From Ruminiclostridium sp. (GTDB taxonomy: Bacteria > Bacillota > Clostridia > Oscillospirales > Ruminococcaceae): a DNA stretch of 41,165 bases. The stretch's first letter is position 1; the number at the start of each line of letters is the position of its first letter. The notes beneath the pieces are model-generated. The model made no database searches, had not been told where the DNA came from, and saw nothing but the letters and a program-made list of their open reading frames with translations. Positions 15,634 through 28,373 of the stretch are shown one piece after another. Where the stretch lies: positions 1-41,165 of the forward strand of contig JAFTVY010000053.1 in the NCBI GenBank assembly GCA_017465545.1, in the 5' to 3' direction. Made by a program: the position numbers and the translations under genes.

Positions 15634-16512
15634 ATGGCACAGATTTACGACAGAAAAAACGGCGCTTACTATGAAGATAAACAATACGGCGGTAAGGCAC
15701 TTAAATTCCTTTACGGAAATCCCTTCGGCAGAATAATTCTGCGGCTGTTTATAGTGGGTAAGGGCTATTCAGAATTTAATGCAAAAAGGAATTCTACAAG
15801 AAAATCAGCAGAAAAGATAGCTCCCTTTGTAAAGGAATACGGCATTGTCATGAGCGATTTTGAGGATAGAGAGTATATATCCTTTGCAGATTTTTTTACA
15901 AGAAGGTTACGTGAAGGGAAAAGAAGCTTTTCGCAGGATAAGATGGATTTTATATCCGTTGCTGACAGCAAGCTTCTTTGCTACAGAATTACAGAGGATG
16001 GCAAGATACCTATAAAAAACAGCATCTATACCGCAAAGGAAATCATAGGCGAAGAGTTTACGGAGGACTTTTACGGCGGGTACTGCCTTGTTTTCAGACT
16101 CACCGTTGACGATTATCACAGATATTGCTTTTTCGATAACGGAAAACTTATCAGCGAGAGATATATAAAGGGAAAGCTCCATACGGTAAGCCCGATTTCA
16201 TCAAAAAGGTACAAGGTCTTTTCTGAAAACTGCCGAAACGTATCCTATATAGAGACGGAAAATTTCGGTGCTTGTTATCAGGCGGAAATCGGTGCTTTGC
16301 TTGTAGGTAAAATAATGAATCACCATATAGTGCATTTTTCAAAGGGCGAAGAAAAGGGCTATTTTGAAATGGGCGGTTCTACCTGCGTTGTTATGGTAAA
16401 GAAGGACGCTATAACGATAGATAGCGATATACTTGATAATTCCGACAAGGGGATTGAAACTAAGGTTCTTATCGGAGAAAGGATAGGCAAGAAAAATGTT
16501 AAAGCGACTTAA
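15634..16512 (+). CDS. psd: Phosphatidylserine decarboxylase proenzyme
   Basis: A 292-residue pyruvoyl-type decarboxylase that turns a phosphatidylserine-type lipid into the ethanolamine form. Family motifs in order are FADFFTRRL, DDYHRY, GKLHTVSPIS, and GALLVGKI. Then comes MGGSTCVVM, with the self-cleavage site between Gly248 and Ser249 that yields the pyruvoyl group on the small C-terminal subunit. The length fits the Firmicutes-type enzyme. The ATG at 15634 is taken as the start; a GTG at 15625 is possible and overlaps pssA. The 3' end overlaps the UbiA-like gene by 17 bp. In archaea a homologous enzyme acts on archaetidylserine. Confidence 0.9.
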   Translation: MAQIYDRKNGAYYEDKQYGGKALKFLYGNPFGRIILRLFIVGKGYSEFNAKRNSTRKSAEKIAPFVKEYGIVMSDFEDREYISFADFFTRRLREGKRSFSQDKMDFISVADSKLLCYRITEDGKIPIKNSIYTAKEIIGEEFTEDFYGGYCLVFRLTVDDYHRYCFFDNGKLISERYIKGKLHTVSPISSKRYKVFSENCRNVSYIETENFGACYQAEIGALLVGKIMNHHIVHFSKGEEKGYFEMGGSTCVVMVKKDAITIDSDILDNSDKGIETKVLIGERIGKKNVKAT

Positions 16513-17395
16513 TATTTATTTTAAGGAGATGTACCCGTTTATTCCGAGGCTACTTCTTGGGTTTATAGTATTCGGAGAAATCTATTTTATCCTGCTTCTT
16601 AATTACGGCATTACGGAATTTTCTCTTGGTATACAGGAGATAGTAGGCGGAATAACCATCTTCGGCTTTCTGATGTTTTTACGTATAGCCGACGATTTCA
16701 AGGATTATGAATCTGACAAAAGGCTTTTCCCTGACAGAGCGTTTCCCAGCGGGAAGGTACATAAAAAGGATTTGAATATTGTTGTTGCCGTGGATCTTGC
16801 GGTTATGACAATACTTAACGTTATTTTTATGAATAATATATTCTTCTATCTTTTCCTTATGGCTTACGGTGTGCTGATGTCCTTATGGTTTTTCCAGAAG
16901 CACAAAATCAGCAAGAGCCTCCCTCTTGCACTGGTGACGCATAACCCCGTACAGATGGTGCTGAATCTTTATATCATTTCCTTCTGCTGTATCAAGTATA
17001 ACCTTCAGCCCTTTACGCTGACCTCCTTTTTAGTTCTTATGACGCTTTATTTTCCTGCGCTTATATGGGAGATTGCAAGAAAGATACGTGCGCCTGAAGA
17101 CGAAACGGAATATACCACCTATTCAAAGCTTTTCGGTCATAAGAAGTCAACGCTGTTTATCCTTATACTGACGCTCGTTGATATAGTTACGAATCTTTTC
17201 CTTGTTATAAACCTCAATATAATCGGATTTGTCATCCTTATTATAAACGTTGCCGTAATGACTGCAGAGTTTATCATATTTATAAAGGATCCTAAAAAAT
17301 TTAAGCTTGTAACAAGAGTTGAAATATACACCTACATAACCGAAGCGACAATGCTTCTGATAATTCCCGCCTATATGATATTTGGAAAGATATGA
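16496..17395 (+). CDS. UbiA-family membrane prenyltransferase
   Basis: A 299-residue protein with about eight or nine membrane segments. The first Asp-rich motif of the UbiA family is clear (RIADDFKDYESDKRLFPDRA, Asp residues at about 66-74, with FPSG after it). The second motif position at about 191-202 reads WEIARKIRAPEDETEY, where the common DxxxD form is partly replaced by Glu. UbiA enzymes move a prenyl chain from prenyl diphosphate to an aromatic ring or, in archaea, to geranylgeranylglyceryl phosphate. The acceptor is not known here. The gene overlaps psd and the next gene, so it is translationally coupled with head-group enzymes, which suggests a lipid acceptor over a quinone. Confidence 0.82.
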   Translation: MLKRLNIYFKEMYPFIPRLLLGFIVFGEIYFILLLNYGITEFSLGIQEIVGGITIFGFLMFLRIADDFKDYESDKRLFPDRAFPSGKVHKKDLNIVVAVDLAVMTILNVIFMNNIFFYLFLMAYGVLMSLWFFQKHKISKSLPLALVTHNPVQMVLNLYIISFCCIKYNLQPFTLTSFLVLMTLYFPALIWEIARKIRAPEDETEYTTYSKLFGHKKSTLFILILTLVDIVTNLFLVINLNIIGFVILIINVAVMTAEFIIFIKDPKKFKLVTRVEIYTYITEATMLLIIPAYMIFGKI

Positions 17396-19779
17396 GTATA
17401 TTTATAACACAAGAAAATTTCAAAGAGCATAAAATCGGCAAAAAGGCACAGCGACTTTTTGAGCTTAAGGAAAACGGCTTTAACGTGCCTAAGCTTTTTT
17501 GCGTAAACGAAATACCGGATGAAGAACAGCTCCTTTCATTTTTAAAAGAAGGAAGGGAGTTTTCGGTGCGCTCGTCAGCCTTATGCGAGGACTCGGCAGA
17601 CCATTCCTTTGCGGGACAGTTCGACAGCTTTCTTTTTGTAAAAAAGGAGGAGGTGTCTGACAGAATAAAGGACTGCTTTTTGTCAGCCGAAAAGGAAAAC
17701 GTCCTTTCCTATTGCAAGGAAAACGGAATATCACCTGACGCTATAAAAATGACGGTAATAGTTCAGGAGATGATAGACGCTGATTATTCCGGCGTTATAT
17801 TCTCGGCAAATCCGCAGGGAATATTAAACGAAACCGTCATTGTAACGGGAACAGGAACGGGTGACAACGTGGTGGAGGAAAAGTCCGACGTCACCACCTG
17901 CTACTATAACAGAACAGACAGAAAATATTATGCAGAAAAAAACAGCGACAACGCTCCCGATATAAAGGACGGGCTTATAGAAGAGCTGGTTGCTTTATGC
18001 GAAAAGGCTATGCCGATTTTCGGAAGGCTTATAGACATTGAGTTTGCCATAAAGGATGATGAAATATTTATCCTGCAGGTAAGACCGATAACTACTATTA
18101 ATGATAAAGCTCCCCTTATCCTTGATAACAGCAATATTGTCGAAAGCTACCCCGGAATATCCCTGCCGCTCACCGTTTCCTTTGTAAAGGAGGCGTACGG
18201 CGGAGTTTTCAAGGGACTTGCAAAAAGGATCCTGCATAGCGAAAAGCTGGTAAACAGCTATAACGATACCTATTACAATATGACCGGCTCGGCAAACGGC
18301 AGAGTGTATTATAAGATAAGCAACTGGTACACCCTTCTGTCATTTCTGCCTATGTCGAAAAAGATAATCCCCATATGGCAGGATATGATGGGTGTTGCGG
18401 AAAAATCCGTAGACAGTAAAGAGGTAAGGCTTTCACCCTTCAGGAGAATCGCCACCTATTTCAATATTATTTCTGAAGCCTTTGGGGTAAGAAAAAATAT
18501 GGAAAGGCTTAACGCCTGCTTTCCTGCAACGGAAAAATATTTCAGGGATAATTTCACGGCGGATATTACTCTTGACGATATAAAGAAATTATATAATGAA
18601 GTTTCTGACAAGCTTTTATCTGTATGGGATATAACGCTTTTAAACGACCTTTACGCCTTTGTTTTCACGGGACTTTTAAAGTCGGAGATAAAGAAAACCG
18701 GTGCGGAAAATTACGAAAAGAAGGTAAACGGATATATAAGCGGCATATCCAATATAGAGAGTATGAAGCCTATAAGGGCGATGATAAGGCTTGCCGATTA
18801 TGACAGAGCGGTACTTGATAAGCTTAGTAGTATAAAGGATGAAAAACAGCTTATAGAAAAATTATCCGATTATCCTGAATTTGAAAAGGGCTTTTACGAA
18901 TATATCTCCCTTTACGGCGACCGCTCACCTGAAGAACTGAAAATGGAGACTATCACCTTCAGAGAAAGTCCTTTACTGCTTATGAAGAAGATCAGCGGGC
19001 TTTCCTCCGATAAGGAGATATTTGAGAGGACGAAAAGCTCTCTGCTCTCAGAAAAGGAAAAGTCATCCGAGGATATAGCCACCGACATAAAAAAGCACAG
19101 AAAAAGAATCGGATTTTTTGCGAAAAAGGCTTCTGTCGGAATAATGAACAGAGAAATTTCCCGTCTTAACAGAACGAGAGTTTACGGAATGGTGCGCTCT
19201 ATGTTTTTAAGAGCAGGCGAGATTTTCTTTGAGGAAGGTAAGATTTTTGATAAAAGGGATATTTTCTATCTTACAAAGGAAGAGATCTTTTATGGTGAGC
19301 CTGACAGCTTTGCAAAGCTTATTGATAAAAGAAAGGCTGATTATAAGAGCTTTTACGAGCTACCTGCCTTTTCAAGGATAATTTTTTCCGAAAAGGAATT
19401 CGATAAGAAATTAGTCAGCACCGCCAAGGTAAGCGAAAATCTGTCGGAGGAAAAAACGCTTTTCGGTACTCCCTCCTCAGCAGGGATAGTAACGGGAGAA
19501 GCGGTCGTTGTAAAGGACGCCTGCAATCCGCCTGATACCAAGGGTAAGATAATCGTTGCAAAAATGACGGATCCGGGCTGGGTATTCCTGCTGTCGGATT
19601 CTAAGGGGATAATCAGCGAAAAGGGTTCGCTCCTGTCTCATACCGCCATTATTTCAAGAGAGCTTAAAATCCCTGCCGTTGTGGGGGTAAAGAACGCCTC
19701 TCTGCTTATAAAGGACGGCGATATAATAGAGCTTGACGGTAACAGCGGAGCAATAAGAATATGCGGAAGGAAGTGGTAG
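17392..19779 (+). CDS. RPH-like phosphotransferase 2
   Basis: A 795-residue paralogue in architecture of the 12520 gene. The ATP-grasp motifs are present (SVRSSALCEDSADHSFAGQ; VIVQEMIDADYSGVIFSANP), then a long middle domain that differs from that of the first enzyme, then the His domain with His750 in GSLLSHTAIISRELKIPAVV. As in the first enzyme, no PEP-binding barrel is present. Having two such enzymes with different middle domains in one operon suggests two separate phosphorylation steps or two substrates. Start and preceding stop overlap as ATGA. The reaction (ATP to AMP plus phosphate with an alcohol phosphorylated) is inferred from the rifampicin phosphotransferase family. Confidence 0.78.
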   Translation: MSIFITQENFKEHKIGKKAQRLFELKENGFNVPKLFCVNEIPDEEQLLSFLKEGREFSVRSSALCEDSADHSFAGQFDSFLFVKKEEVSDRIKDCFLSAEKENVLSYCKENGISPDAIKMTVIVQEMIDADYSGVIFSANPQGILNETVIVTGTGTGDNVVEEKSDVTTCYYNRTDRKYYAEKNSDNAPDIKDGLIEELVALCEKAMPIFGRLIDIEFAIKDDEIFILQVRPITTINDKAPLILDNSNIVESYPGISLPLTVSFVKEAYGGVFKGLAKRILHSEKLVNSYNDTYYNMTGSANGRVYYKISNWYTLLSFLPMSKKIIPIWQDMMGVAEKSVDSKEVRLSPFRRIATYFNIISEAFGVRKNMERLNACFPATEKYFRDNFTADITLDDIKKLYNEVSDKLLSVWDITLLNDLYAFVFTGLLKSEIKKTGAENYEKKVNGYISGISNIESMKPIRAMIRLADYDRAVLDKLSSIKDEKQLIEKLSDYPEFEKGFYEYISLYGDRSPEELKMETITFRESPLLLMKKISGLSSDKEIFERTKSSLLSEKEKSSEDIATDIKKHRKRIGFFAKKASVGIMNREISRLNRTRVYGMVRSMFLRAGEIFFEEGKIFDKRDIFYLTKEEIFYGEPDSFAKLIDKRKADYKSFYELPAFSRIIFSEKEFDKKLVSTAKVSENLSEEKTLFGTPSSAGIVTGEAVVVKDACNPPDTKGKIIVAKMTDPGWVFLLSDSKGIISEKGSLLSHTAIISRELKIPAVVGVKNASLLIKDGDIIELDGNSGAIRICGRKW

Positions 19780-19780
19780 A

Positions 19781-20845
19781 ATGTATTTTGTAAAAAGGGT
19801 AACGGAAAGTGAATATGAGGATTTTTTGTCCTTGCCGTCACGTATCCATAAAAAAAATACGCTTATGCAAAAGCGCTTTGATGAAATTGCACTTCTCAAA
19901 AATAATCACGTGCTGAGCAGGTATTTCAGCTTTACAGCCTTTCTGTGCTATCTTGACAATAAAGTGGTGGCAAGATGTGCGGTCACGATATATCCTTACA
20001 AGGAAGAGGCTTATCTCGGCTTTTTCGATAGTGAGAACGATACAGAAGCCGTAAGGACGCTGTTTCAGACGGCAGAAAATTATGCGAAGAAAAACGGAGT
20101 ATCAAGGCTCACAGGCCCCGTTGATGCAAGCTTCTGGATAGGCTACAGAATGAAATCGGATAAGTTCGATGAGCAGTGCTTCTTTTCAGAGCCCTACGGC
20201 AAGGAATATTATCCTGCGCTGTGGAAGGAATGCGGATATGAAATTTCGCAGGTGTACGTATCCAATATATATAAAAAGCTTTCAAAGACGGAAAACGATG
20301 ATAAGGATTATAAGCGTAGATACGATTATTTAGTGAAAAAAGGCTACAGCATAGTTTCTCCTAAAAGAAGCGACTGGGAGGGGACTGTAGGCGAGGTCTA
20401 TAAATTACTGATCAAGCTGTACAGCGATTTTCCCGTGTTTTCCCATATCACCGAGGCAGAATTCAAAGAGCTGTATAAAAGCCTTAAAACAGTCCTTGAT
20501 TTTTCTATGGTAAAGCTGGGATATAAAAACGGAAGGCTTGTAGGCTTCTTTATCGCCGTACCCGATTACAGAAACAGATTATGCGGAAATATCGGACTTG
20601 CTGAAATTCTGTACTTACTGAAAAATCGTATAAGAAGCGAAAACTATATACTTCTCTATATCGGTGTTGACGAAAATCACCTGGGGCTGGGTTCGGGTTT
20701 ATCTCAGGCGATGTTTGAGGAGCTACGGAAAAAAAGTGCCTCGTCAATAGGCGCACTTATAAAAAAGGGCAAGGTCTCGGAAAAATATATCGACAAGAAA
20801 ATTCTCGGTCAGAGAGAATATATTCTGCTTGAAAAGCGGATATAG
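19781..20845 (+). CDS. GNAT-fold acyltransferase-like protein (YghO-like)
   Basis: A 354-residue soluble protein. The first half contains YLGFFDSENDTEAVRTLF, SRLTGPVDASFWIGYRM and PYGKEYYPALWKECGYE. This order (GFFDS..., GPxD..., YYxxLxxxxGY) is the one I know from YghO-like GNAT proteins, a group that includes the bacterial ceramide synthase of Caulobacter. The second half has a GNAT-type core, VKLGYKNGRLVGFFIAVP, and a GLGSGL turn for CoA or pantetheine. It would move an acyl group to an amine or similar acceptor. It is the last gene of the operon, one base after the previous stop and just before a terminator. The family match is by eye. Confidence 0.65.
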   Translation: MYFVKRVTESEYEDFLSLPSRIHKKNTLMQKRFDEIALLKNNHVLSRYFSFTAFLCYLDNKVVARCAVTIYPYKEEAYLGFFDSENDTEAVRTLFQTAENYAKKNGVSRLTGPVDASFWIGYRMKSDKFDEQCFFSEPYGKEYYPALWKECGYEISQVYVSNIYKKLSKTENDDKDYKRRYDYLVKKGYSIVSPKRSDWEGTVGEVYKLLIKLYSDFPVFSHITEAEFKELYKSLKTVLDFSMVKLGYKNGRLVGFFIAVPDYRNRLCGNIGLAEILYLLKNRIRSENYILLYIGVDENHLGLGSGLSQAMFEELRKKSASSIGALIKKGKVSEKYIDKKILGQREYILLEKRI

Positions 20846-20850
20846 AAAAT

Positions 20851-20886
20851 GGGATGTAAAAACGACGTTTTTACATCCCTCTTTTA
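20851..20886 (+). terminator. Terminator of the seven-gene operon
   Basis: A perfect 13-bp stem (20851-20863 / 20867-20879) with a GAC loop, followed by TCTTTTATT. It also lies just after the stop of the convergent glucanase gene and may serve both directions. Confidence 0.9.
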
Positions 20887-20890
20887 TTAC

Positions 20891-22285
20891 TTATTGTGCC
20901 AGCTTTGTGGATAGATCCTTTATGAGCGCCGCATCGTCAGGATTTACTATCTTGTATTCCGTTCTTGAATAGAAATGGCTGTTTGTATCCCATATAACGG
21001 GTACGAAGCCTTCGTCAAGAAGTCTTTCGAGTACCACCTTAAGACAATCTGTGGAGGTCTTTTTGTTCTTTACGGAAGAATCCATATTGTTTTTAGGATA
21101 GTTTGAGGTCGTTTCTCCCATGAATACGGGAATACCCTTATCTGTAAAGGCTTTTTTCAGCTTGCCGCACTGATCGTCTATGTAGTTAAGCCAGTCCTGA
21201 CCGCCTATCTTGTTCCACCAGTACATATTGTTATCCACGTAATGCACCGATACCATCAGTCTGTCAGCTACACTATCGGTGGGCATCTTGAATTTGCTAT
21301 CTGTTGTAAGGTCGATATTTGTCCAGTAGCCTGATACTATAAGTACACGCTCGGCATTGTTGCCACCTGTTTTTCTTACGGCATCCACAAAGCACTGATT
21401 CATTGTGTTTGTCATCTTGTAGCCATCGCTCTTTGATACCTCTACAAGCTCGCCCTTATCGTTGAACTGATTACCGCCTAAATATTCGTTATAGCCTTCA
21501 AATACAAGAGTAGGGCCGTAGTCCTTGAAATATTCCGCAATCTGTGTCCACAGATGGGTGAATATTCTTTCGCATTCGTCAATATCGTTTCTGCGGATGA
21601 TGAATTCGTCAAAGTGGTGGATGTTGATAACTGTGTATAAGCCTTCGTTCTGGCAATAGTCAACGATTTCCTTTACTCTTGCAATATAGTCTGCATTGAT
21701 AGTCCATGTACCGTCGTTTGCCATCATATTGCCCCAGAAAACGGGGATTCTTACCGTGTTGAAGCCAGCCGCCTTCATACCGCTTATTACTTCCTGAGTG
21801 GTTTCTACACATTCCCAGCATACCTCGTAATCCTTGGGAGTGTTGTTGCCCACAACGGGAATCCACTCGAAAGTGATTTTCTCACAATCGGTAGCTTCAT
21901 AAGCTTCCATTGTATTACCAAGGCTTATACCCAGTCCCATATCCTTTGCCACCTCGTTTGCGGTGGGGAATATGATGGGTTCAGAATTTGGAGCTTCTGT
22001 TTCGGGAGCAGACTCCGTGGTAGTTTCGGGAGGTGTTGTAGCAGACTCCGTAGTAGTTTCGGGCGCTTTTGTAGTAGATTCCGTGGTAGTTTCGGGTGCA
22101 GAGGTTTCAGTCATAGAGCTTTCCTCCTTAGAGCTGTCCTCAGAGCTTTCGTCGTTCTTATCCTCAGTCATTGAGGAAGTAACAGAGCTTACGTCGGATT
22201 TGTTTTCAGAGCTTGTATCACCTGAAGAGCAAGCGGTGAAAAGCAATGCCGTACATAAAAGAAGAGAAATAAGTTTCTTTTTCAT
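20891..22285 (-). CDS. GH5 family glycoside hydrolase, lipoprotein
   Basis: A 464-residue lipoprotein (lipobox FTAC, Cys19). After a Ser/Asp/Glu-rich stretch comes a Thr/Glu/Pro linker (residues about 60-97, repeats of APETTTES type) and then a GH5 catalytic domain from about residue 110. The likely acid/base is Glu267 in FEGYNEYLG and the nucleophile Glu391 in VFMGETTS; FNTVRIPVFWG and VINIHHFDE are further GH5 marks. The family cuts beta-1,4-glucans or mannans. No dockerin or CBM is present, so it is a cell-surface enzyme and not a cellulosome part. It lies 91 bp after the other GH5 gene, and the two share an identical leader and signal sequence. Confidence 0.88.
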   Translation of the reverse strand: MKKKLISLLLCTALLFTACSSGDTSSENKSDVSSVTSSMTEDKNDESSEDSSKEESSMTETSAPETTTESTTKAPETTTESATTPPETTTESAPETEAPNSEPIIFPTANEVAKDMGLGISLGNTMEAYEATDCEKITFEWIPVVGNNTPKDYEVCWECVETTQEVISGMKAAGFNTVRIPVFWGNMMANDGTWTINADYIARVKEIVDYCQNEGLYTVINIHHFDEFIIRRNDIDECERIFTHLWTQIAEYFKDYGPTLVFEGYNEYLGGNQFNDKGELVEVSKSDGYKMTNTMNQCFVDAVRKTGGNNAERVLIVSGYWTNIDLTTDSKFKMPTDSVADRLMVSVHYVDNNMYWWNKIGGQDWLNYIDDQCGKLKKAFTDKGIPVFMGETTSNYPKNNMDSSVKNKKTSTDCLKVVLERLLDEGFVPVIWDTNSHFYSRTEYKIVNPDDAALIKDLSTKLAQ

Positions 22286-22299
22286 TGCAGTTTCCTTTC
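22206..22299. repeat. 94-bp leader repeat, copy 1 (in the 20891-22285 gene)
   Basis: Identical to 23695-23788. It covers the ribosome site, start codon, signal peptide and lipobox of this GH5 gene. Confidence 0.93.
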
Positions 22300-22376
22300 A
22301 TTTATATTTATATCTGGATACGTTTTGGTGTAGTGTGGAAGCGTTGAGTAAACGCCGGAATCAGCGTATTATAGCT

Positions 22377-23774
22377 TTAACCACAGGCGTTCATAATAAT
22401 ATCGATTATCTCGGGGTATTTTTCGCTGTATGTATTTCTGTCAAACAGAGCCATTGCACCGGTGTCCCACCAGAAACATTTTATTTCATATTCGGAAGCA
22501 CAGCTGAAAAAATGCTCCACATACGCTTTTCTTGTGGCTTCGTTATCTTTAAAATCAGCACCGCATTCTCCGACAATAACAGGCACGTTGTGTGATTGTG
22601 AAAAAGCTGATAATTTGCTGAACAGCTTTTTTATATCTTCTTTTTCTCTTTTGCTACCCCATTGATCCGTCGGTTCAGTATAATCAACAGAAGTCCAAGT
22701 GAACGGCTGTGGGTCATAATTGTGCACCTGGATAATAAGATGACCTTCTGTACTGTCTGTCGGAAGTACGAAGTTCTCAAAGGCTCCGTCACCGCATGCT
22801 CCGGAATATATCTGCACCATAAGATTTCTCTGTGCATTATTACCGCCTGTTGCCCGGACTACATCAACAAAAAGCTGGTTAAAGTCATTGTGTGCTTTAT
22901 ATTCCTCAGGACTGCCGGCACCACCCCAATGGCCATCGGCGTCCAGCATTTCATTGAACCCCTCAAACATCAGTTTGTCGCCATAATCCTTAAAATGAAC
23001 AGCAATATCACGCCACAACGCTGAAATCTTATCGTGGTACTTTTCATAGCATTCAGGTGTTGCACGTATCCAGCCGCCGCCGGCATCATGATGAACGTTT
23101 ATTACGCAATACATATCCTGATGAATAACGTAATCAACCACCTGCTGCACTCTTGCAAGCCATTCAGAGTCGATATTTCCGCTTTCATCAATATGCTCGT
23201 GCCACGTAACAGGAATACGCACCGCATTAAAGCCAGCCTCTTTTACAGCGGCTATAAGCTCAGGCTTTGTTACAGGGTTGCCCCATGCTGTTTCATAATT
23301 TTCAGGCTTGCCCTCTGAATAAAGACCTATCCACTCACCGTTACTTTCAAGCGTGTTACCTAAATTCCAGCCGACTTTGATATTATTAATCGTCTGTAAA
23401 GCGGTCGGGAATATAACAGGCTCAGGCTCGGGAGCTTCTGTCACAGGTACTGTTGTAGCAATCTCTGTTGTAGTTTCGGGTTCCTTTGCAGTCGTTGTAG
23501 TTTCGGGTTCTTTTGTAGTCGTTGTAGTTTCGGGTTCCTTTGTAGTCGTTGTAGTTACAGGTTCTTTCGTAGTGGTTGTAGTTTCAGGTACAGAGGTCTC
23601 CACCATAGACGTTTCCTCCTGCGAACTTTCTGCAGAACTCGCATTATTTTCTCCAGTTACAGATGAAGCTGAAGAGCTTACATCTGATGTGCTGTCAGAG
23701 CTTGTATCACCTGAAGAGCAAGCGGTGAAAAGCAATGCCGTACATAAAAGAAGAGAAATAAGTTTCTTTTTCAT
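22377..23774 (-). CDS. GH5 family endoglucanase-type hydrolase, lipoprotein
   Basis: A 465-residue lipoprotein (lipobox FTAC, Cys19). The start at 23774 is fixed by the ribosome site and by identity with the leader of the neighbouring GH5 gene. A Thr-rich linker with four KEPETTTTT-type repeats leads to a GH5 domain from about residue 122 (WNLGNTLE, FNAVRIPVTW, VINVHHD). The acid/base is Glu275 in FEGFNEML and the nucleophile Glu403 in VIVGECGAD. The sequence style is that of subfamily 4, which includes endoglucanases, xyloglucanases and lichenases; the subfamily is inference. It probably heads a two-gene transcript with the 20891 gene. Confidence 0.9.
   Translation of the reverse strand: MKKKLISLLLCTALLFTACSSGDTSSDSTSDVSSSASSVTGENNASSAESSQEETSMVETSVPETTTTTKEPVTTTTTKEPETTTTTKEPETTTTAKEPETTTEIATTVPVTEAPEPEPVIFPTALQTINNIKVGWNLGNTLESNGEWIGLYSEGKPENYETAWGNPVTKPELIAAVKEAGFNAVRIPVTWHEHIDESGNIDSEWLARVQQVVDYVIHQDMYCVINVHHDAGGGWIRATPECYEKYHDKISALWRDIAVHFKDYGDKLMFEGFNEMLDADGHWGGAGSPEEYKAHNDFNQLFVDVVRATGGNNAQRNLMVQIYSGACGDGAFENFVLPTDSTEGHLIIQVHNYDPQPFTWTSVDYTEPTDQWGSKREKEDIKKLFSKLSAFSQSHNVPVIVGECGADFKDNEATRKAYVEHFFSCASEYEIKCFWWDTGAMALFDRNTYSEKYPEIIDIIMNACG
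23461..23600 (-). repeat. 27-bp coding minisatellite in a GH5 linker
   Basis: About four tandem units encode KEP(E/V)TTTT(T/A). Variation in the last base of codons is low, which suggests recent expansion. Confidence 0.8.
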
Positions 23775-23788
23775 TGCAGTTTCCTTTC
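23695..23788. repeat. 94-bp leader repeat, copy 2 (in the 22377-23774 gene)
   Basis: Identical to 22206-22299 over ribosome site, start codon and signal peptide; the sequences differ immediately outside. Confidence 0.93.
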
Positions 23789-23817
23789 CGTTATATCTTA
23801 CTATATTCACTTTTTTA

Positions 23818-23847
23818 AGTATAGCACCAAAAAAAGTATGATGTCAA
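23818..23847 (-). promoter_or_regulatory. Sigma-A-type promoter for the GH5 pair
   Basis: On the minus strand TTGACA (23842-23847), an 18-bp spacer, and TATACT (23818-23823), about 44 bp before the GH5 start at 23774. It lies between the lacZ stop and the GH5 gene, so the glucanases can be expressed apart from lacZ. Confidence 0.7.
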
Positions 23848-23852
23848 TATAT

Positions 23853-28302
<4,450 letters not shown>

Positions 28303-28344
28303 ACTCATACCTCCCTGTGATTTATATTCTTATTTTATCCCCAC

Positions 28345-28373
28345 TTGACATTAAAGTCAATAAGCGATATTAT
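28345..28373 (+). promoter_or_regulatory. Promoter of the AraC-type gene, with inverted repeat
   Basis: TTGACA (28345-28350), a 17-bp spacer, and TATTAT (28368-28373). The -35 box is part of the inverted repeat TTGAC-ATTAAA-GTCAA (28345-28360), a possible operator within the fucosidase/araC divergent region. Confidence 0.65.

Noticed and set aside
12520-19779. Calling the two large enzymes PEP synthase (ppsA) or PPDK
   Set aside because: Both end after the phospho-His domain and lack the PEP/pyruvate-binding barrel; their lengths and order fit the rifampicin phosphotransferase type.
21963-22595. Plus-strand ORF opposite the GH5 signal/linker region, Val/Ser-rich
   Set aside because: It is the reverse reading of the Thr/Ser-rich linker codons of the GH5 gene and has no ribosome site.
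23461-23600. Possible CRISPR-like or spacer repeat
   Set aside because: The units are adjacent, 27 bp, in frame and code a protein linker; there are no spacers.
20891-23774. Cellulosomal enzymes
   Set aside because: Neither GH5 protein has a dockerin or cohesin; both have a lipobox and are surface-anchored.
23353-23841. Plus-strand ORF opposite the second GH5 linker with VVVVSGSF repeats
   Set aside because: The repeats are the antisense of the KEPETTTTT linker; no start signal or independent support.
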